Source of the DNA: Marasmius tenuissimus
Lineage: Eukaryota > Basidiomycota > Agaricomycetes > Agaricales > Marasmiaceae
DNA length: 64,000 bases
NCBI GenBank assembly: GCA_029532415.1
Contig: JAQOTA010000053.1
Coordinates: forward strand, 6,634,001-6,698,000
Reading direction: 5' to 3'
The position numbers were made by a program, and so were the translations under genes. The notes under the pieces are model-generated. The model worked only from the letters and a program-made list of their open reading frames with translations. It made no database searches and had not been told where the DNA came from. Positions 34,957-46,964 of this stretch are shown here, piece after piece. Numbering within the stretch: position 1 is the stretch's first letter; each line of letters starts with the position of its first letter.

Positions 34957-36208
34957 TTGAGGACCAAAGAGATCAACATAAATAATCCCCCTCACCTTTA
35001 GTTCCAAGATCTATCCCTGTAATCCATCTCATACTGTCTCTCTACGCGGCGTACAGGCATATGCGGCCCTTCGAAGTTCCTTACTATCATTCACAACATC
35101 GATATCCCAAACCCAAACCGGAAACCTCCATCCTTCTCCCAACTCCCCTACCATTCACAATCCGCCTGAGCTCCGATAGGTATGTGTACCACAATCAGGT
35201 ATGGCGCGGAGCTCATGCCTACAGAGGGCTTGAAAGTTTGAGTGCGAATCAACAATCAACAAGTCAAATCTCGCTGGAGTGTTCCAGGAAGGGTATGCGC
35301 GTCGGACGAATCTGTCCGAATTAGCGTTAGACTCGAGAGTCGTTCAAGAGCATTGCCTTTTCTGTTTGCGCTAGGCAATCCTCGTCGTAACGTAGCGTTA
35401 TATACCCACGCATAAGGCCAAGATCCCTATACGACAGGCATCGAGTTTCATACACGAGTGCCACGGTTGCCCCACTCTCTCATGCGGGACTTACTAACGA
35501 ATGGTGAGTACTGATGTATCTCGCTGCGCAAAAATAGGCAGTGGAACGGTTCAGAGAAGAAGACCGGCTGCGCTGAGGCTCAGGTTCGTAGTGAGTTTGA
35601 TTGAATACAGTTTGGTCTTCACAATGACCGCTTATCGACATCCTTTCTAAGACCCGAGCATACAGTACAGTAAGTACACTGGGGTCTCTAGCCTGCATTT
35701 CACTTGGGGACTTTCTGATTAGCCCAGAATACGGCGAAGGAGCTGGTATGAAGTGAGAATCTCCCGATCTCGAGCGAATAGATCTTCATTTCAAACGCTC
35801 AAAACGCGTATTCGTATCGAATTGAATCATTTTCGTAGTGACTGTAACTGGTCGCTGGTAAGCTGTATGATTACGAACCAGAACCCCTGGGTCTTCTTCC
35901 CGGACTCTGTCCCCGAGTATCCGACTTGAGTGAACATGAGAGAGGCCACTGGAAACCGTCAAACAGGGTGACATCACGTGGTTGTGTCCAAGGGAATGCG
36001 TACAGTTGCGATCTGGCTCCAGGACGGAGCTGACGGTCCTTGGGCGCATTCAGTTCCTATATCCCACACTCCTTCTGAACAATCAAGTCATAGCTGTAAA
36101 TAATAAATCGGGTGTCTCGTGCTGATGGTATTGCCCTGTACTGCCTCACGTTCTATGCCCTTGTGCTCAGTAATTAGAACGTACAAATCGTGGCTTCTCC
36201 GTACGCAC
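34957..36208. other. Gene-poor stretch
   Basis: A plus-strand frame at 35061-35324 opens MRPFEVPYYHSQHRYPKPKP but has no partner or motif. The rest shows nothing I can support. Confidence 0.35.
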
Positions 36209-37810
36209 ATGTTGACCCTCAACGATCTCAGTGAGGAGCTCCTCCAGGAAATCTTTGAACTGGTAAGCTCTTTTATCTTCGCGATCACCTCTATAGTTGA
36301 AAACCGGAGCTCGGGCTACCCTCGACGTCTTCAGATCTACGATTCCTCTCGACACACAATCTTCTCGCCCTTACTGGTCAACAAGACTATTCCTGGCTCG
36401 GCCTTACCTTTGGCTTACCGAGGGTTGAACTTCAACTCAGGCGGTTCCGACCAAGACGTGCTTCGCTCTCTCTTGAAGCTCGATGACAGCTCTGTGGTTT
36501 GGAGGGCTGTCCGCAAGATCACGGTCAAATCTCATTGGGCGCGGCGGGATTTCATGGTCGAGTTCATATCCCGAGTACTCAATGTATGAAGCTGCTGTGG
36601 ATCCAAAGCCTAGCCCTCGCAAGTCATATCTCTTTCACCCTTACTATCACGTTAGGAGCTTCAAAATCGATTGTCCAGAGTGGGTTCCGGTTGTTCGTCT
36701 CAAGACTCCTGAAGAGAACCATCCCTCATGTCGACTTCACGTCAAAAACTGGACTCGTCTCCGCGATGACATGTCATTGGATGATCCGTACGAGGAGGCG
36801 TTGAGTCGGTGTCCCCTGTTCTTAACATCAATAGACGCCCTCAATTTTGACGACGGGAAGCTCTACTGGGCTGCCTTCGGACGTGTCATTTCGTTGGCGT
36901 CGAATTTGCAGACCATTATTTATCGCATCCAACTCTCCCTGCAGGACCATGACCCCAAGATAGATCAACAAAAGTTAGCGGAGGCCAATAGGGAGAAAGA
37001 GAAATTGAGATGTGCAGAGCCTAGAAAAAGGCGTGGACGCAAGGTTCTCCAGTTGATTGGAATGGACCTGAACACGCTGAAGCAGTTGGAACCAGCGTTC
37101 TATCTTCAGAGTGTTCAGTCTTTGGTCGCGGTTGATATCAACGATAGGCAATGGATAGAGTGGCGCGGAAAGCATGATGTATTCCGCGAGTTGAAGAACG
37201 TTCTGTTAAGATCAATATCAACCCCGATCTTCACGAAGGGACATCCGTTGCACTCCAGCCCAGTCTCGACAACTTCCTCTCTTCTTGTTCGCCACTCGAG
37301 TCTCTCTCCCTGCGGCTTTATCACGGTTGCGTCGACTTACCCTCTATTCTTCTGTATCATGGAGAAAACCTTGTCCGAGAGAGCTCATGGAGATCACCGT
37401 CCCACCCTTTCCCAAACCGACACGCGCCTCATTCGATTGTATGCCCCACGTTTAGAGAGTCTACAGCTAGACACCAGTCGAACGACAAATCCGCAGGAGA
37501 ATGGGCAGGGATCTACTTTATCATTTCTTCCTTCCCGAAGCTTCGCACCCTCGTCATTTACTACAATCTCGGTCTCCATCATGCGTACTACCGTGAGTAT
37601 TGGTTCAGACTCAAGAATTGGTCGGAGCTCCGTATAAAAAAAGAAAAGGATGAATTCCTCGCCACTTATTCTCGGGCCGATCATCAGTTTGCAAGGGACG
37701 TCTGGGGGGCTGTTAAGGGCAGACAACTCGAGAGTATGACGCTCTACATGGGAGATCCCGATCGGGAAACAGCGGCTGGCTTTGGCAGGAGTTCAGGAGG
37801 CGGCAAGTAA
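36209..37810 (+). pseudogene. F-box protein gene with frameshifts
   Basis: ATG 36209 opens an F-box start, MLTLNDLSEELLQEIFELV. An intron from 36262 to about 36331 leads to a chain typical of mushroom F-box proteins (FSPLLVNKTI, LAYRGLNFNS, VWRAVRKITV). Beyond about 36590 the coding frame changes, and a long good stretch follows (RSFKIDCPEWVPVVRLKTPE to FRELKNVLL). Near 37205 it changes again (PSLDNFLSSCSPLESLSLRL in another frame), and once more before a clean C-terminus (FPKLRTLVIYYNLGLHHAYY ... SSGGGK) ending TAA at 37808. I found no splice sites that repair the two later changes. F-box proteins link substrates to SCF ubiquitin ligases; this copy is probably dead. Confidence 0.55.
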
Positions 37811-39061
37811 TCCGTGTTCGAAGAAACGAGAGGGATGATTTAAGTGACGATCCATCTACATTGCTGATTGATTTTGAGATATCGAAATGCTTTTGTGGCC
37901 GAGTGTGAGTTAGCAGTTCATCTCCGATTCGTCGAGCATAACTCATCGTCTATCCAGACTTGGACACGATTAACACCCACGATGGACACTACCTTGGTTT
38001 TAGTGGCTTCTCGCGGCTGAGAAAAGTCTGAGTCTTATAGAGCATAACATAAAACGTTTGCGCAATGTCGTTTACTCCTCATAGCTGCCTGTGCTTATAG
38101 GCTGTAGAGTCAATAGAGACCGACCTGAATGTTTTACCTTCTCCGAGACCACCGGCGTTCAGACTATACCTTGGATGAGCGGTCATGAGTTCTATTAGTA
38201 GCTCAAGGCCTGGAGCGAAGGTGACACTCGAACGGCGGCCCAACAACGCTGATCGGTCGTGATTGAGATGCTGTTGTGTGTGAAGCACGATATTCAAAAG
38301 TCAATCTGTCGACGAGGACTAGTATGGGAGAACGAGAGGTTATATGTCGTCCCAGGATGAGGGTATCCTTTAGGCCCCATCTCTTCATCGACAACTTCAC
38401 GGTTGCAATACTGTTGGGCATGTTGTCAACAATCGGATCAGTATTCGACGGTTCTACCTGATAGAATACGGAGTGGCGTAGCCGATGTATGTTTGGTTAG
38501 GAAATGCCAATAGAATACCTATTAAAAAGTGGACAAGCGCACCTACAGGTCCAGACTTTTGAACCAAACCCTTCATCGGCAAGTTTCCCGTTGTTCCTCA
38601 ATCAGTAGGTCTACGGTGAGCAAATGTAATAGGACGATAAGAAATATGGTATAGTCAGATGGGCAGAGAATATGGGGAGTGAGACACACCCAAGAGCTCG
38701 GACCATACTCTGGTTGGGTGGCCCATAGTCTACTTTCCAGCTTTTGCGGTGGGGTCCGATGTAACAAACAGGATCAGCAGTTAGGATAAACAAACTGACA
38801 CTAAAATGAACCCGTAAGATCCCTGAGACGACTGAGAGCATTGAAGCGAGCGAAACAAGAGAAACGTAGAAGGTGATGATGTCAGGGTGGTAAGAACGAG
38901 AAAGTTGCGAATTGTGATAGCGTAAGCGTCGGCTAAGTGTCGGCGTAAGGTTCTTTTCGGCCCTTGCGGAATTACACATCCGACATCCTGTGTGTATCGG
39001 ATGAGTGAGGTGCTTCCCAACCACCATCACCTTCAAGAGCCTTCAAGAACTCGCAAGAGCC
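37811..39061. other. Gene-poor stretch containing a short duplicated piece
   Basis: About 37990-38220 matches 42540-42780 (shared GAGAAA-GTC-GAG-TTATAG, the AACAxAAAAxGTTTGCGC motif, GAGACC-GCCTGAAT and TGAGxTCTATTAGTA). In the second place this piece lies directly upstream of an F-box relic; here no F-box sequence follows. No gene is supported. Confidence 0.45.
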
Positions 39062-40812
39062 GGAATTGGAGATTGACCCCCTTTTGACAATCGCGCTTGA
39101 GGTGACTGTTTTTCTTTTGTCACTCTCTTCCTCATTTACCCCTTCCCCGCGAGCAGGTTCCAGCTCATCCGTCCTCGTCGTCGTTTCTTTTCTCTCTTGG
39201 AGAGCATGTTTTTCAATGTCAGAGCCTCTATATTGGCTAATATTTTGACCTATATTCACTAGAGCAAAAGCATGTTAGGTTGTTTCATTCGTCTGGATTT
39301 CCTCCGTTTCTTTGTTTGCCCGTTGAATTGAAGCACACCACACAACAAGCCAGTGATCCCGAGTTGGGGAAGAGGATGAGAGCGGAGAGCCTACGTTGTT
39401 ATATGGACCGGTCGTCTCCGATAGGTATGCGAGCTTGCTTCATCTTGCAATTTGCCACTTATCTACTCGTTAGGTGTAAACCGCGCCGAAGGTAACGTAT
39501 GTGGTCGGGAGAATATAGCAATGAGACCCCGAAACAATATCAATAGGAACTAGGAAGGAAACGAGGTGGTTTGTGCTGTGCGTGGGGACGTTGTGATTAG
39601 CCCGAATCTCAGAGGAGTTATTAGGCTACCTCTCGTCATTGTTCATCTTTCCGCCGACGTGCTCATCCGGTTTGTTCGCCAGGTGGCTCGGTGTCCGATC
39701 TTTCTTTGGTGGTGTAAGATGGATCTGACCAGTACGCCTAACTCACGCAGGCACGATAAGCTTGACCAGGGTTTGTATTAGACCACTGATATATTATGTA
39801 CCCAGAGAGTAAGTAGTGGCGATGGTAAAGGTAAAAGATAGAGAGTAATTAGCGATCGAGGGCCTTAAATACCATGTATCGTGGGAATATGAATAAATAT
39901 GTAAATCCCCGTTACAGGTGGATCCTAAGTGGTCGCATCTGCTTGCGAATCTTTGTTCTATTGGGACAGATTTCTCTCCTTCTTCCATTTTCGCAGGGAG
40001 TATGCGCCTGTAGCCTATGAGCTACTTGTCTATCCAGCATTTGCGTAACATTCGGGGTCAATCGGATCCGTGCCACTGAGGGTCAGCCACTCTGACAGCT
40101 AAGAACTTACCTTTGCACTGTAGTGAGACGATTGATCTCTCACCTTTGCCCGATCTCCCTTGGTCGCAATAGCTCACAGGGGAGAATTTGGTGACATCAT
40201 CTCGAGGATGCGATCTCTCGTGAGTCGTGATCGTCTAGATTAAACTGCCGGGGATTGTACATTTTTTCATCAATACATGGACTCCACCTCGATGTGTCGA
40301 ACTGGGAGGAAAGTGAGGGTAAGGGATATCAGGAAAGCATGGCATTTATGTTTCATCCACCCGTAGATTGGGTTGTTTGCTTACTATTCTCATTCTTTTT
40401 GTAGTAATCTGAAGAAGACTCGTACTCTCGGAGCCCTTGCCCTGTTCGCTCGGTTACGGGAACTTGAATGCGAGATATTAGCGACTGGCAATAGCAGTGA
40501 CTATTCGGCCTAATGGCCTGGAAGTATGATTCCCGCTTTGGGTCGCTTACACCCACCTAGTACCTTTGTGTGAGAGATCCTGGGTCCAATCGCCAGTTGG
40601 GCCCCTGCAATCACATGCCAACCTTTTTTGATCTGATTTGTGGGTTTCGGCTTCCCGTGTTCATGAAGGTTGGGTATGTAGTGCGACTTTATGCAGGATG
40701 GGTCTCTTATGCCCTTATATGTTCGATTTCTTTTGCGATTCCTAATCGTACCGTCTGTTTCGAAATCAGGGAAGGTCTCGTGAAAAGTCCTCCTGCGAAT
40801 CACACCAGGTGA
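39062..40812. repeat. Duplicated tRNA-Pro block, copy B, decayed
   Basis: Divergent copy of 24322-25860 with the same order of anchors and a degraded tRNA at 40507. It carries about 200 bp of extra sequence in its middle (around 39750-39900). Confidence 0.65.
40507..40604 (+). pseudogene. tRNA-Pro pseudogene
   Basis: It corresponds to the intact tRNA at 25554. The acceptor stem still pairs (GGCCTAA with TTGGGCC). The anticodon stem is now CCCGC against GTGAG with a mismatch. The T arm is CTGGG/GCCAG with a mismatch, and the B-box core GGTTCAAT has become GGTCCAAT. The intron region has changed in length and sequence. Transcription and folding are therefore doubtful. Confidence 0.75.
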
Positions 40813-40974
40813 GGCTCCCCTACCATACCTTCTGTAGCTGACCTTTCAGTCCTTTGACTTGGGGATGAGTCTCAGGTGCCAGGGGAGCCCCAGTAACAGA
40901 GAGGGGGCTGGCGAGTTAAGTCAAGTGTCACGCACTGTATGAATGAGTAGGAGGGTGAGTAGTTCCCACTCTAA

Positions 40975-42034
40975 TTATACACTGTACGCGGGAGAAACAT
41001 CGTTTGTCAAGTATTTGAGGGCTCGTTTCTTATTTCGTGGCACCGGTACCAGTGATGCGGGTACAGGTGTGGATCCGAACGAATTACTGACCGACAAATG
41101 GGACGTGATCCTGTCAACGCCCTGTTGAACACCGCTGTTTTGATATGAATCAAACTCTTTGTTTGAGCCCGGTTGAGCTATTACTGGGATACGTGAGCTA
41201 TGGGGTTGGAGAGGGACGTATAGACTTCGGCTCACCGAAGTATTGAGCGGTATAATCTATTACCTCAGTTGCATCGGATGTGAACTTTCCGTGAGATTGT
41301 TTCCCTCCAGATACTCGGTGAGCTTTCTTCCACCACCAAATAAACACAAAAGCTCCCATGAGCAACGCTACAATGCCGACGACTATCCCAGCGATAGCTC
41401 CCGAAGACAGGCCTGCAAATGTTTGAGTTGTTCATATGCGACTTCAAAGTGAGTGGGTAGCTGACCTGGGCCCGTTGCCGAGCCAGTCGCAACGGTTGGT
41501 GTTGAGTTAGGGGTGGAGGAACGAGAGGACGAAGTACTCGGCTTCGAGTTCGCATTTGGATCTGTCTGATTGAGCTCAAGATAATCAATCCAAGTGTCTG
41601 ACCCTTTTACTCCAACATCCATAGCCAACGTATAAAGCCCATACTCAATATCCTGCGGAGATTCATACATTTTGACGTTATAATTGGCATCAAGTCGCGG
41701 TGCAGCTGCCCAGGTGGTATTGTGTGTAGTATCCTTTCCTGACATAGTGAGCGTGAATGTGTTCGAGGTTGGAGAGGTGGTAAGTTTATGAGAGATTGTT
41801 CCGTAGACAGCTATGTAAGAACCTGTCGTGACCGTTGGTGAGCTTGGCAACGAATGAAATCAATGGATTAATTAACGACACACCGGTAAATGTAAAAGTC
41901 ATTCTGGCGCCAGCGGCAGATGTACCCATGGTTGTGTTTTGGTATTCTGGCTCGGACCCTCTCGGATGCCAGCCAGACTCAGGGGTGTAGCTGATTCGGG
42001 GATCCCTATCGTCGAGTCGGATGAGACTCGACAT
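40975..42034 (-). CDS. Single-pass membrane protein, paralog of the one at 30762
   Basis: Exons 41884-42034, 41466-41822, 41236-41412 and 40975-41177 have lengths 151, 357, 177 and 203 nt, identical to those of the paralog, with the same phase-1 junctions, giving 295 residues. Domain order is the same: LIRLDDRDPRISYTPESGW, a beta-rich domain, a Ser/Thr stalk, one membrane helix and a tail ending DVSPAYSV. The PPxY of the paralog is SPAY here. The stalk-coding part (41470-41595) is identical to 31257-31382 over 126 bp although flanking exons differ clearly. It sits about 160 bp after the decayed tRNA block. Confidence 0.8.
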
Positions 42035-42234
42035 GCCTGAGACTTGAGTGATGGAATGACCAGAAGGAATTCGGGTAATCGGAGTGTAGGAGACGAACGG
42101 TTGATCCCCGTGTACAATGTCGACAACGGAGTCAAGTCTTGAGAGTAAGTAAGGGGCAGGTCGGAGGAGGTTGGGGAAGGGAAAGAAGAGGAGGGTGATG
42201 ACACTTATGTTTTGGCGTCAGTCAGCGAGAGAAG

Positions 42235-42905
42235 CGAGATCCGAACTCAGACTGTCAGATCTCGTGGGCAACCCAGAAGATTTTTATTCGACTTGACTGG
42301 CTCGTGAGACATTGACTTTGATTGATTGATTGATTGATTGATTGATCAATTATGCAGTGCTCGGGCCCTTGATGGGGATAATTCTGCTTGTCCTTGTACA
42401 AGAAATGCGCTCATACATCTACGAACCTTGTGTACTCAGAGTAACTGCCGTGGGAAACAATGGGGAGTCGGGGACAGTGCTGTTACATGCGTCCCCGGGT
42501 CCCCTCAGTCTGAAAGCTTATACAGTGGCCTTGATTAACCTTTGAAGGCAGTCAAGTTGACTCCAGTGGTTCTTGCAGCTGAGAAAGTCCGAGTTTTATA
42601 GCACATAACAGAAAATGTTTGCGCTATGTCTTTTGCTACTCATAGCTCTCTGAGCTCTCTCTGCTCGTAGACTATGGAGTTGGAGAGACCCGCCTGAATT
42701 TTTCCTCTGAGATCACTTGCATTTAAGCTGTATCTTTAATGAGTTGTCATGAGCTCTATTAGTATTCACGGGGGCCGGTAATCCTAGGGATCGAGTCCAA
42801 ATGAAGTTGAAATCACGTAGATGGACCTTGCTCGGAGATTTCCGATAGGACCGGTCGCGAACATTTTCCCAAAAATGGCGCCGGCCATCTTGGCCCCTCG
42901 CAACC
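42235..42905. other. Spacer with GATT microsatellite and F-box promoter-like region
   Basis: A run of seven GATT units spans 42319-42346. From 42540 the sequence repeats 37990-38220. The 85 bp before 42906 are similar to the DNA before the F-box genes at 47810 and 60654 (CGGAGATTTCCGAT, CCAAAAATGGC, CGGCCATCTTGxCCC), so they may share a core promoter and leader. Confidence 0.5.
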
Positions 42906-43590
42906 ATGCCCTTGATGCATGGAAACCTCGACTGCAAGCTACCATTTGAGTTAGTGGAACATATTCTCGGAGAATGTAGCCAAAAACACGTACTCTCCAA
43001 CTCCATTGTCGGCCACTCTTGGATCCCTAGTTGCCGCTCACGCAATACCTTTCAGGAAAGCACGATCGAAGGTGGAAGCGAGAAACAGTGCCTCAAAATA
43101 GTTTCACCCATCGAACTACAGCACTCCAACATTTCAAGATATACCCATGGAATCGAACTACATCTCCAACAAGGCCATTAACTCGGCAGCGAAGGCTCAA
43201 CCAATCCTCTGGAGTTGATCTTGGTGCATCTAAAAGATCATGTTCATTCGCTGAAAGAGCTCTCCCTTGCCTACAACGGCTCGATGCTACTTTCATCTGT
43301 CACGCTATTATCCAAACTCGGGGGAGTTTCCGCACAAGTACTTGATTCGCTCCGTCATATCACCGAGCTGGCGATACACTTGTTCCATGAGTTTGACGGG
43401 AGGCTTTGATCTATTTTACATCTTTGTTTTCTCGGTTGAAGGTTCTCAAGATGGATGGTGAATGTAGTATTATATACGAAGAAGGGAATAAGAAGGTCTT
43501 GGGCTGTATCCTTCCACCCTCCTTGAGGACACTGAAGCTGGGAGGGACTGACGACTCCGGAAATAGTAGGGCTACCTCATTATTAGTGAT
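42906..43590 (+). pseudogene. F-box/LRR-like gene, family member 1, degraded
   Basis: It starts MPLMHGNLDCKLPFELVEHI with an F-box like its relatives at 47810 and 60654. The frame changes near 43060 and breaks after 43180. A further piece (STNPLELILVHLKDHVHSLK) ends at a stop at 43407, and a last piece (VLKMDGECSIIYEEGN) runs to about 43590. The C-terminal half present in the other members is missing. Confidence 0.7.
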
Positions 43591-45511
43591 ACCATATGTG
43601 GGAGTTGGGGGCAGTAGCATCGTCAAACCAGCTTGCTGATACCAGATCATCCTGAAATTGTCAATGAATGTTCTGGTATTGCCATCTCCGACAGTGGCGT
43701 CGCTGCCAGATTCAACGGGGGTTTCGGGGTTGTATGAAGTGCGGTAAACTGCCGTATGTGGGCTTTGGAAACAAGAAAGCTATTGATTTATACTTTCACT
43801 TTCTGAGTGATCAGTCCCTTGATCAGAAGGTCTGTACCTCTCTTTGAGCTTTTATTTTTCCATAGTGTGCATACGACGAATCCACCATAATTGCACGCAT
43901 TGCGTCGGGCTTCGACGAGCACGGAGTATCATCCATCAAAAGTCAAAGAGGACTATAGACACTAATTCTGTAATTTGTGGGCAGTAGGATACGAATTCAT
44001 TAGGGAACGACCAAAAATCTGCCGGGAGATGGGCATCTACATCCACGATGGTGGCAAGGTCAACAGCCTGGTGACGGTGGCGGTTTGTTCGGTCCGTAGG
44101 AAGGCCTATTAGGTCCATTCCTCCTGTCATTTCTCACGTACAAAGAACGGTACCTCTTGCCAGTGCAGCCCAAGGTGATGGTGGGGGTGATGGTGGAGGA
44201 TATCGAGGAATCAACCCGTTGTTCCAAGTTGCCCCCCTTTACTTCAGGTTTGATCGTCCGTGCCCCACTGCGCGTGCTCCTGGATCATGATAATAAGTAA
44301 TACGCACAATTGTGTTCTCACAATTCGTAGGACGTGCGGCGACTAGAACCGATACAAATCCGTGCCAAGGGTAAGCGGGTGAACAGGGAGAGCGCAATCT
44401 GTATCCTTGAAACCAATATGGAACGAGAACAAAAAGGAAGATCCACTTAGCCTAAAACCTCTCAGGTCACTCCTGCCCCAATTAGTACCGGAACATTCAA
44501 AGCGACGATATCGCTTGGCTTTCGGGTACCTTTGATCAACTGCGAAATCTGCCTCAGGAGAGGTCTTATTCAGGGAGAAGAACGATGAAAAAGATGCAAA
44601 AGGAAGGATGCTGGGATAGAAACAAAGCTGTATGTGGAAACTGTACAAAGTTATCGTGAATAAGTCGTAAAATCACAAAACAATACCTTCTCAGATTATC
44701 ATTCGACGGTCGATTTGTCCTGAACAGCCCTCGTATCAGGTAGGGATCAAGACATCACGCAGCAGGCACAACTCAAGTTTTTCCTACCTATGTGGGTATT
44801 TATTTCGTGGGGCGCCGAGGAGCATCAATCTCGGGGAATGATGAAGTGATATATCACAGGCAGGCTTTGGCACCTGACTCATAGATCTGCGATACCGCTC
44901 CACTCTCATATTGTAATGGCTAGGGGAGTCAAAGCGAACCATTGGTCAAAGCTCATATTGCCGAACTACGACGATCCAACGCGCTCGGATCCAATTCCAA
45001 TTGCCAACCGATACCTTCTCAGATCAACAACGAGGCACACACCACCGTGATAAGAGCCAATGAAAGGAGCTATACTCTTGAGGTAACGGGTGGGGAATAT
45101 TCCACCCCACCTGGTGCATACAGAAACATCGACCTTGACAGTAAGTCTTTCCTCGATTTCGACATAACTATGTGGGATAACTCCTCACACAAGTCAGTTT
45201 CAGGTGGTTGTTAGCTCAGAATGGCTGATGACAGACAGATGAAGCCGAATTTATCGGGACCGTCCTTGACCCTAATGCACGGGACTTGGATCAACGTTGA
45301 ATGAATCGAGGCTGAGGGGCTCCAGAGCCTCAGATGGTAAATCATCAATGTTTTGGGGCCTTCATCTTCCTTCTGTTATTAGCAGCTCGGATCAAACGGA
45401 ACGACTCTGTCCAGCAGCACCGCCTATTGTGATTACATTCGTTTTGGGGGCTGGAGTGGCTATAAACCCCACAAAATGACCGCTGCCGGGGTGATTCACC
45501 CCAAAGCAAAG
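43591..45511. other. Gene-poor stretch
   Basis: A minus-strand frame at 43936-44130 ends AHLPADFWSFPNEFVSYCPQ-type protein-like sequence and a plus-strand frame at 44942-45210 opens MVKAHIAELRRSNALGSNSN. Neither has a convincing gene structure. Nothing else is visible. Confidence 0.35.
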
Positions 45512-46964
45512 ATGCCTCTGAGTGCGACGTCTGCAGTGCTCTCTGTCTTCTGCACCTCGGTACGTTAATCACGTTATGACATCGAGACGATCCTAATCAT
45601 TGAAGCAGGCGCAACTTTTCCTATATGGCTAGTGTTCACGACTCTTCATCGAAGCGAAGTCACTTATTACCTCCCGCTTCCTCTGCTTAGGATGCAACAC
45701 CGTTCTCTTTATTATATCCATGCGACTTCTTTGGCGTCGGGCCCGTGGAAAATTCCTATCCTTTCACGTCGTTTCCACAGTTGTCCTCTTCATCGTTGCA
45801 TCAATAGTAGCAGTCGTGACCACATTACAAGCGTGTGCTATCATAGGCGAGTGGACAAATGTGAATCTTCTGATCCTCAGGTGTGTCTTTTTTTGTCGGA
45901 TGGCCTTCAACTTCAACACGCTAACAAGTTGGGTAACGCCTTTCAGCTATGTCCTGTCTTTCTCTGTCCAAATACTTGAGTGCGTTCCCGACCTCTTACA
46001 ATGATGATGTTCAATGGTGAACGCGTATTGCAAAACAGTCTGACATCGATAGTCATTCTGGTGTGTCTTGTTAAGACTTTCCAGTGTTCTCGTCTCACGC
46101 CGGACACAGATCTATCGCTGCTACTGTGTTTGCAACCGATCGATCAAATTCATTGTGCTCCCCATCTTGCTGATGCTCCCGGAGATAGGTGAGTTCTGTC
46201 TTTCGCAGAGTTGAAGACAGCCAAAATTTGGGATCGTATAGGACTCTTCTATGCTAGCTTCGCCGACATTGTGAAGGGGTCGTGGGGAATGGCCGTCCTC
46301 CAGGATAACGGCTTCTCCAAAGCCGGTATGATAACGTCCGCCGGTTCATTGATAGCCAACTTATCTACCAATTTGGTTCTCACGACGACAATTGGTGCGC
46401 ATAAGAAGTGAAACGTACATTCAGTGATTGACTTGTCTTTGACACTAGCTTACAAAATTTGGGCGACTGCTCGAGGCCTTGAAGCTGTCTCGGAGAGAAA
46501 TCGTCGCTTCTACAGGCACATCATGGCAGTTGTGTAGGTTGTCATATCGAATTACTGTTGGACTGCGGCTGGAACCAGCGATTTCAGGATAGAATCCGGG
46601 TCTATCCTGTTGATATTTATGGCGGTTCTCATCGGCCTGATGCTCGACAACGGGTACAGCAAGGGGAACGTCCCTGCAATTATAGTAGCGACATTGTTTC
46701 CACAAGTGCTCGTGAGTCCCTTTTACTATACCTAATGGATCGGCCTCACTCGCCCTTCAGGCTTTCGTTCCATTACTTATCTCAGTTCGGGTTGGGCTAG
46801 GGCGTACTTTTGAGGAAGAGACCTTACGCCTCGTCTCTACAATTCACATTGTAGTACCGCCGGGCGACTCAGAGAACGGAACAGATGCGGAAGGCAGCTT
46901 CGAGCTGGATATCCATAGAATTGACAAGGTTGAAGGTAATGGGGAAGTAGGTCGTGCGATTTAG
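45512..46964 (+). CDS. Seven-TM membrane protein of a mushroom-specific family
   Basis: Ten exons join exactly in phase: 45512-45559, 45609-45627, 45691-45880, 45947-45979, 46039-46060, 46110-46188, 46209-46394, 46449-46533, 46588-46711 and 46761-46964 (TAG), giving 329 residues. The order of hydrophobic segments and motifs fits a large Agaricomycete family of uncharacterised multi-pass proteins: AQLFLYGCNTVLFI, then LLWRRARG before the second helix, IYRCYCVCNRSIKFIVLPIL, AYKIWATAR, a VESGSILLIF helix, and a last helix before a polar tail (EEETLRLVSTIHI). The second intron appears to use a GC donor (after 45627), since only that join gives the family motif YGCN in frame. The protein is likely in the plasma membrane. 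Receptor-like function is possible but unproven. Confidence 0.75.

Noticed and set aside
40507..40604. Second functional tRNA-Pro gene
   Set aside because: Mismatches in the anticodon and T stems and a changed B box; treated as a pseudogene.
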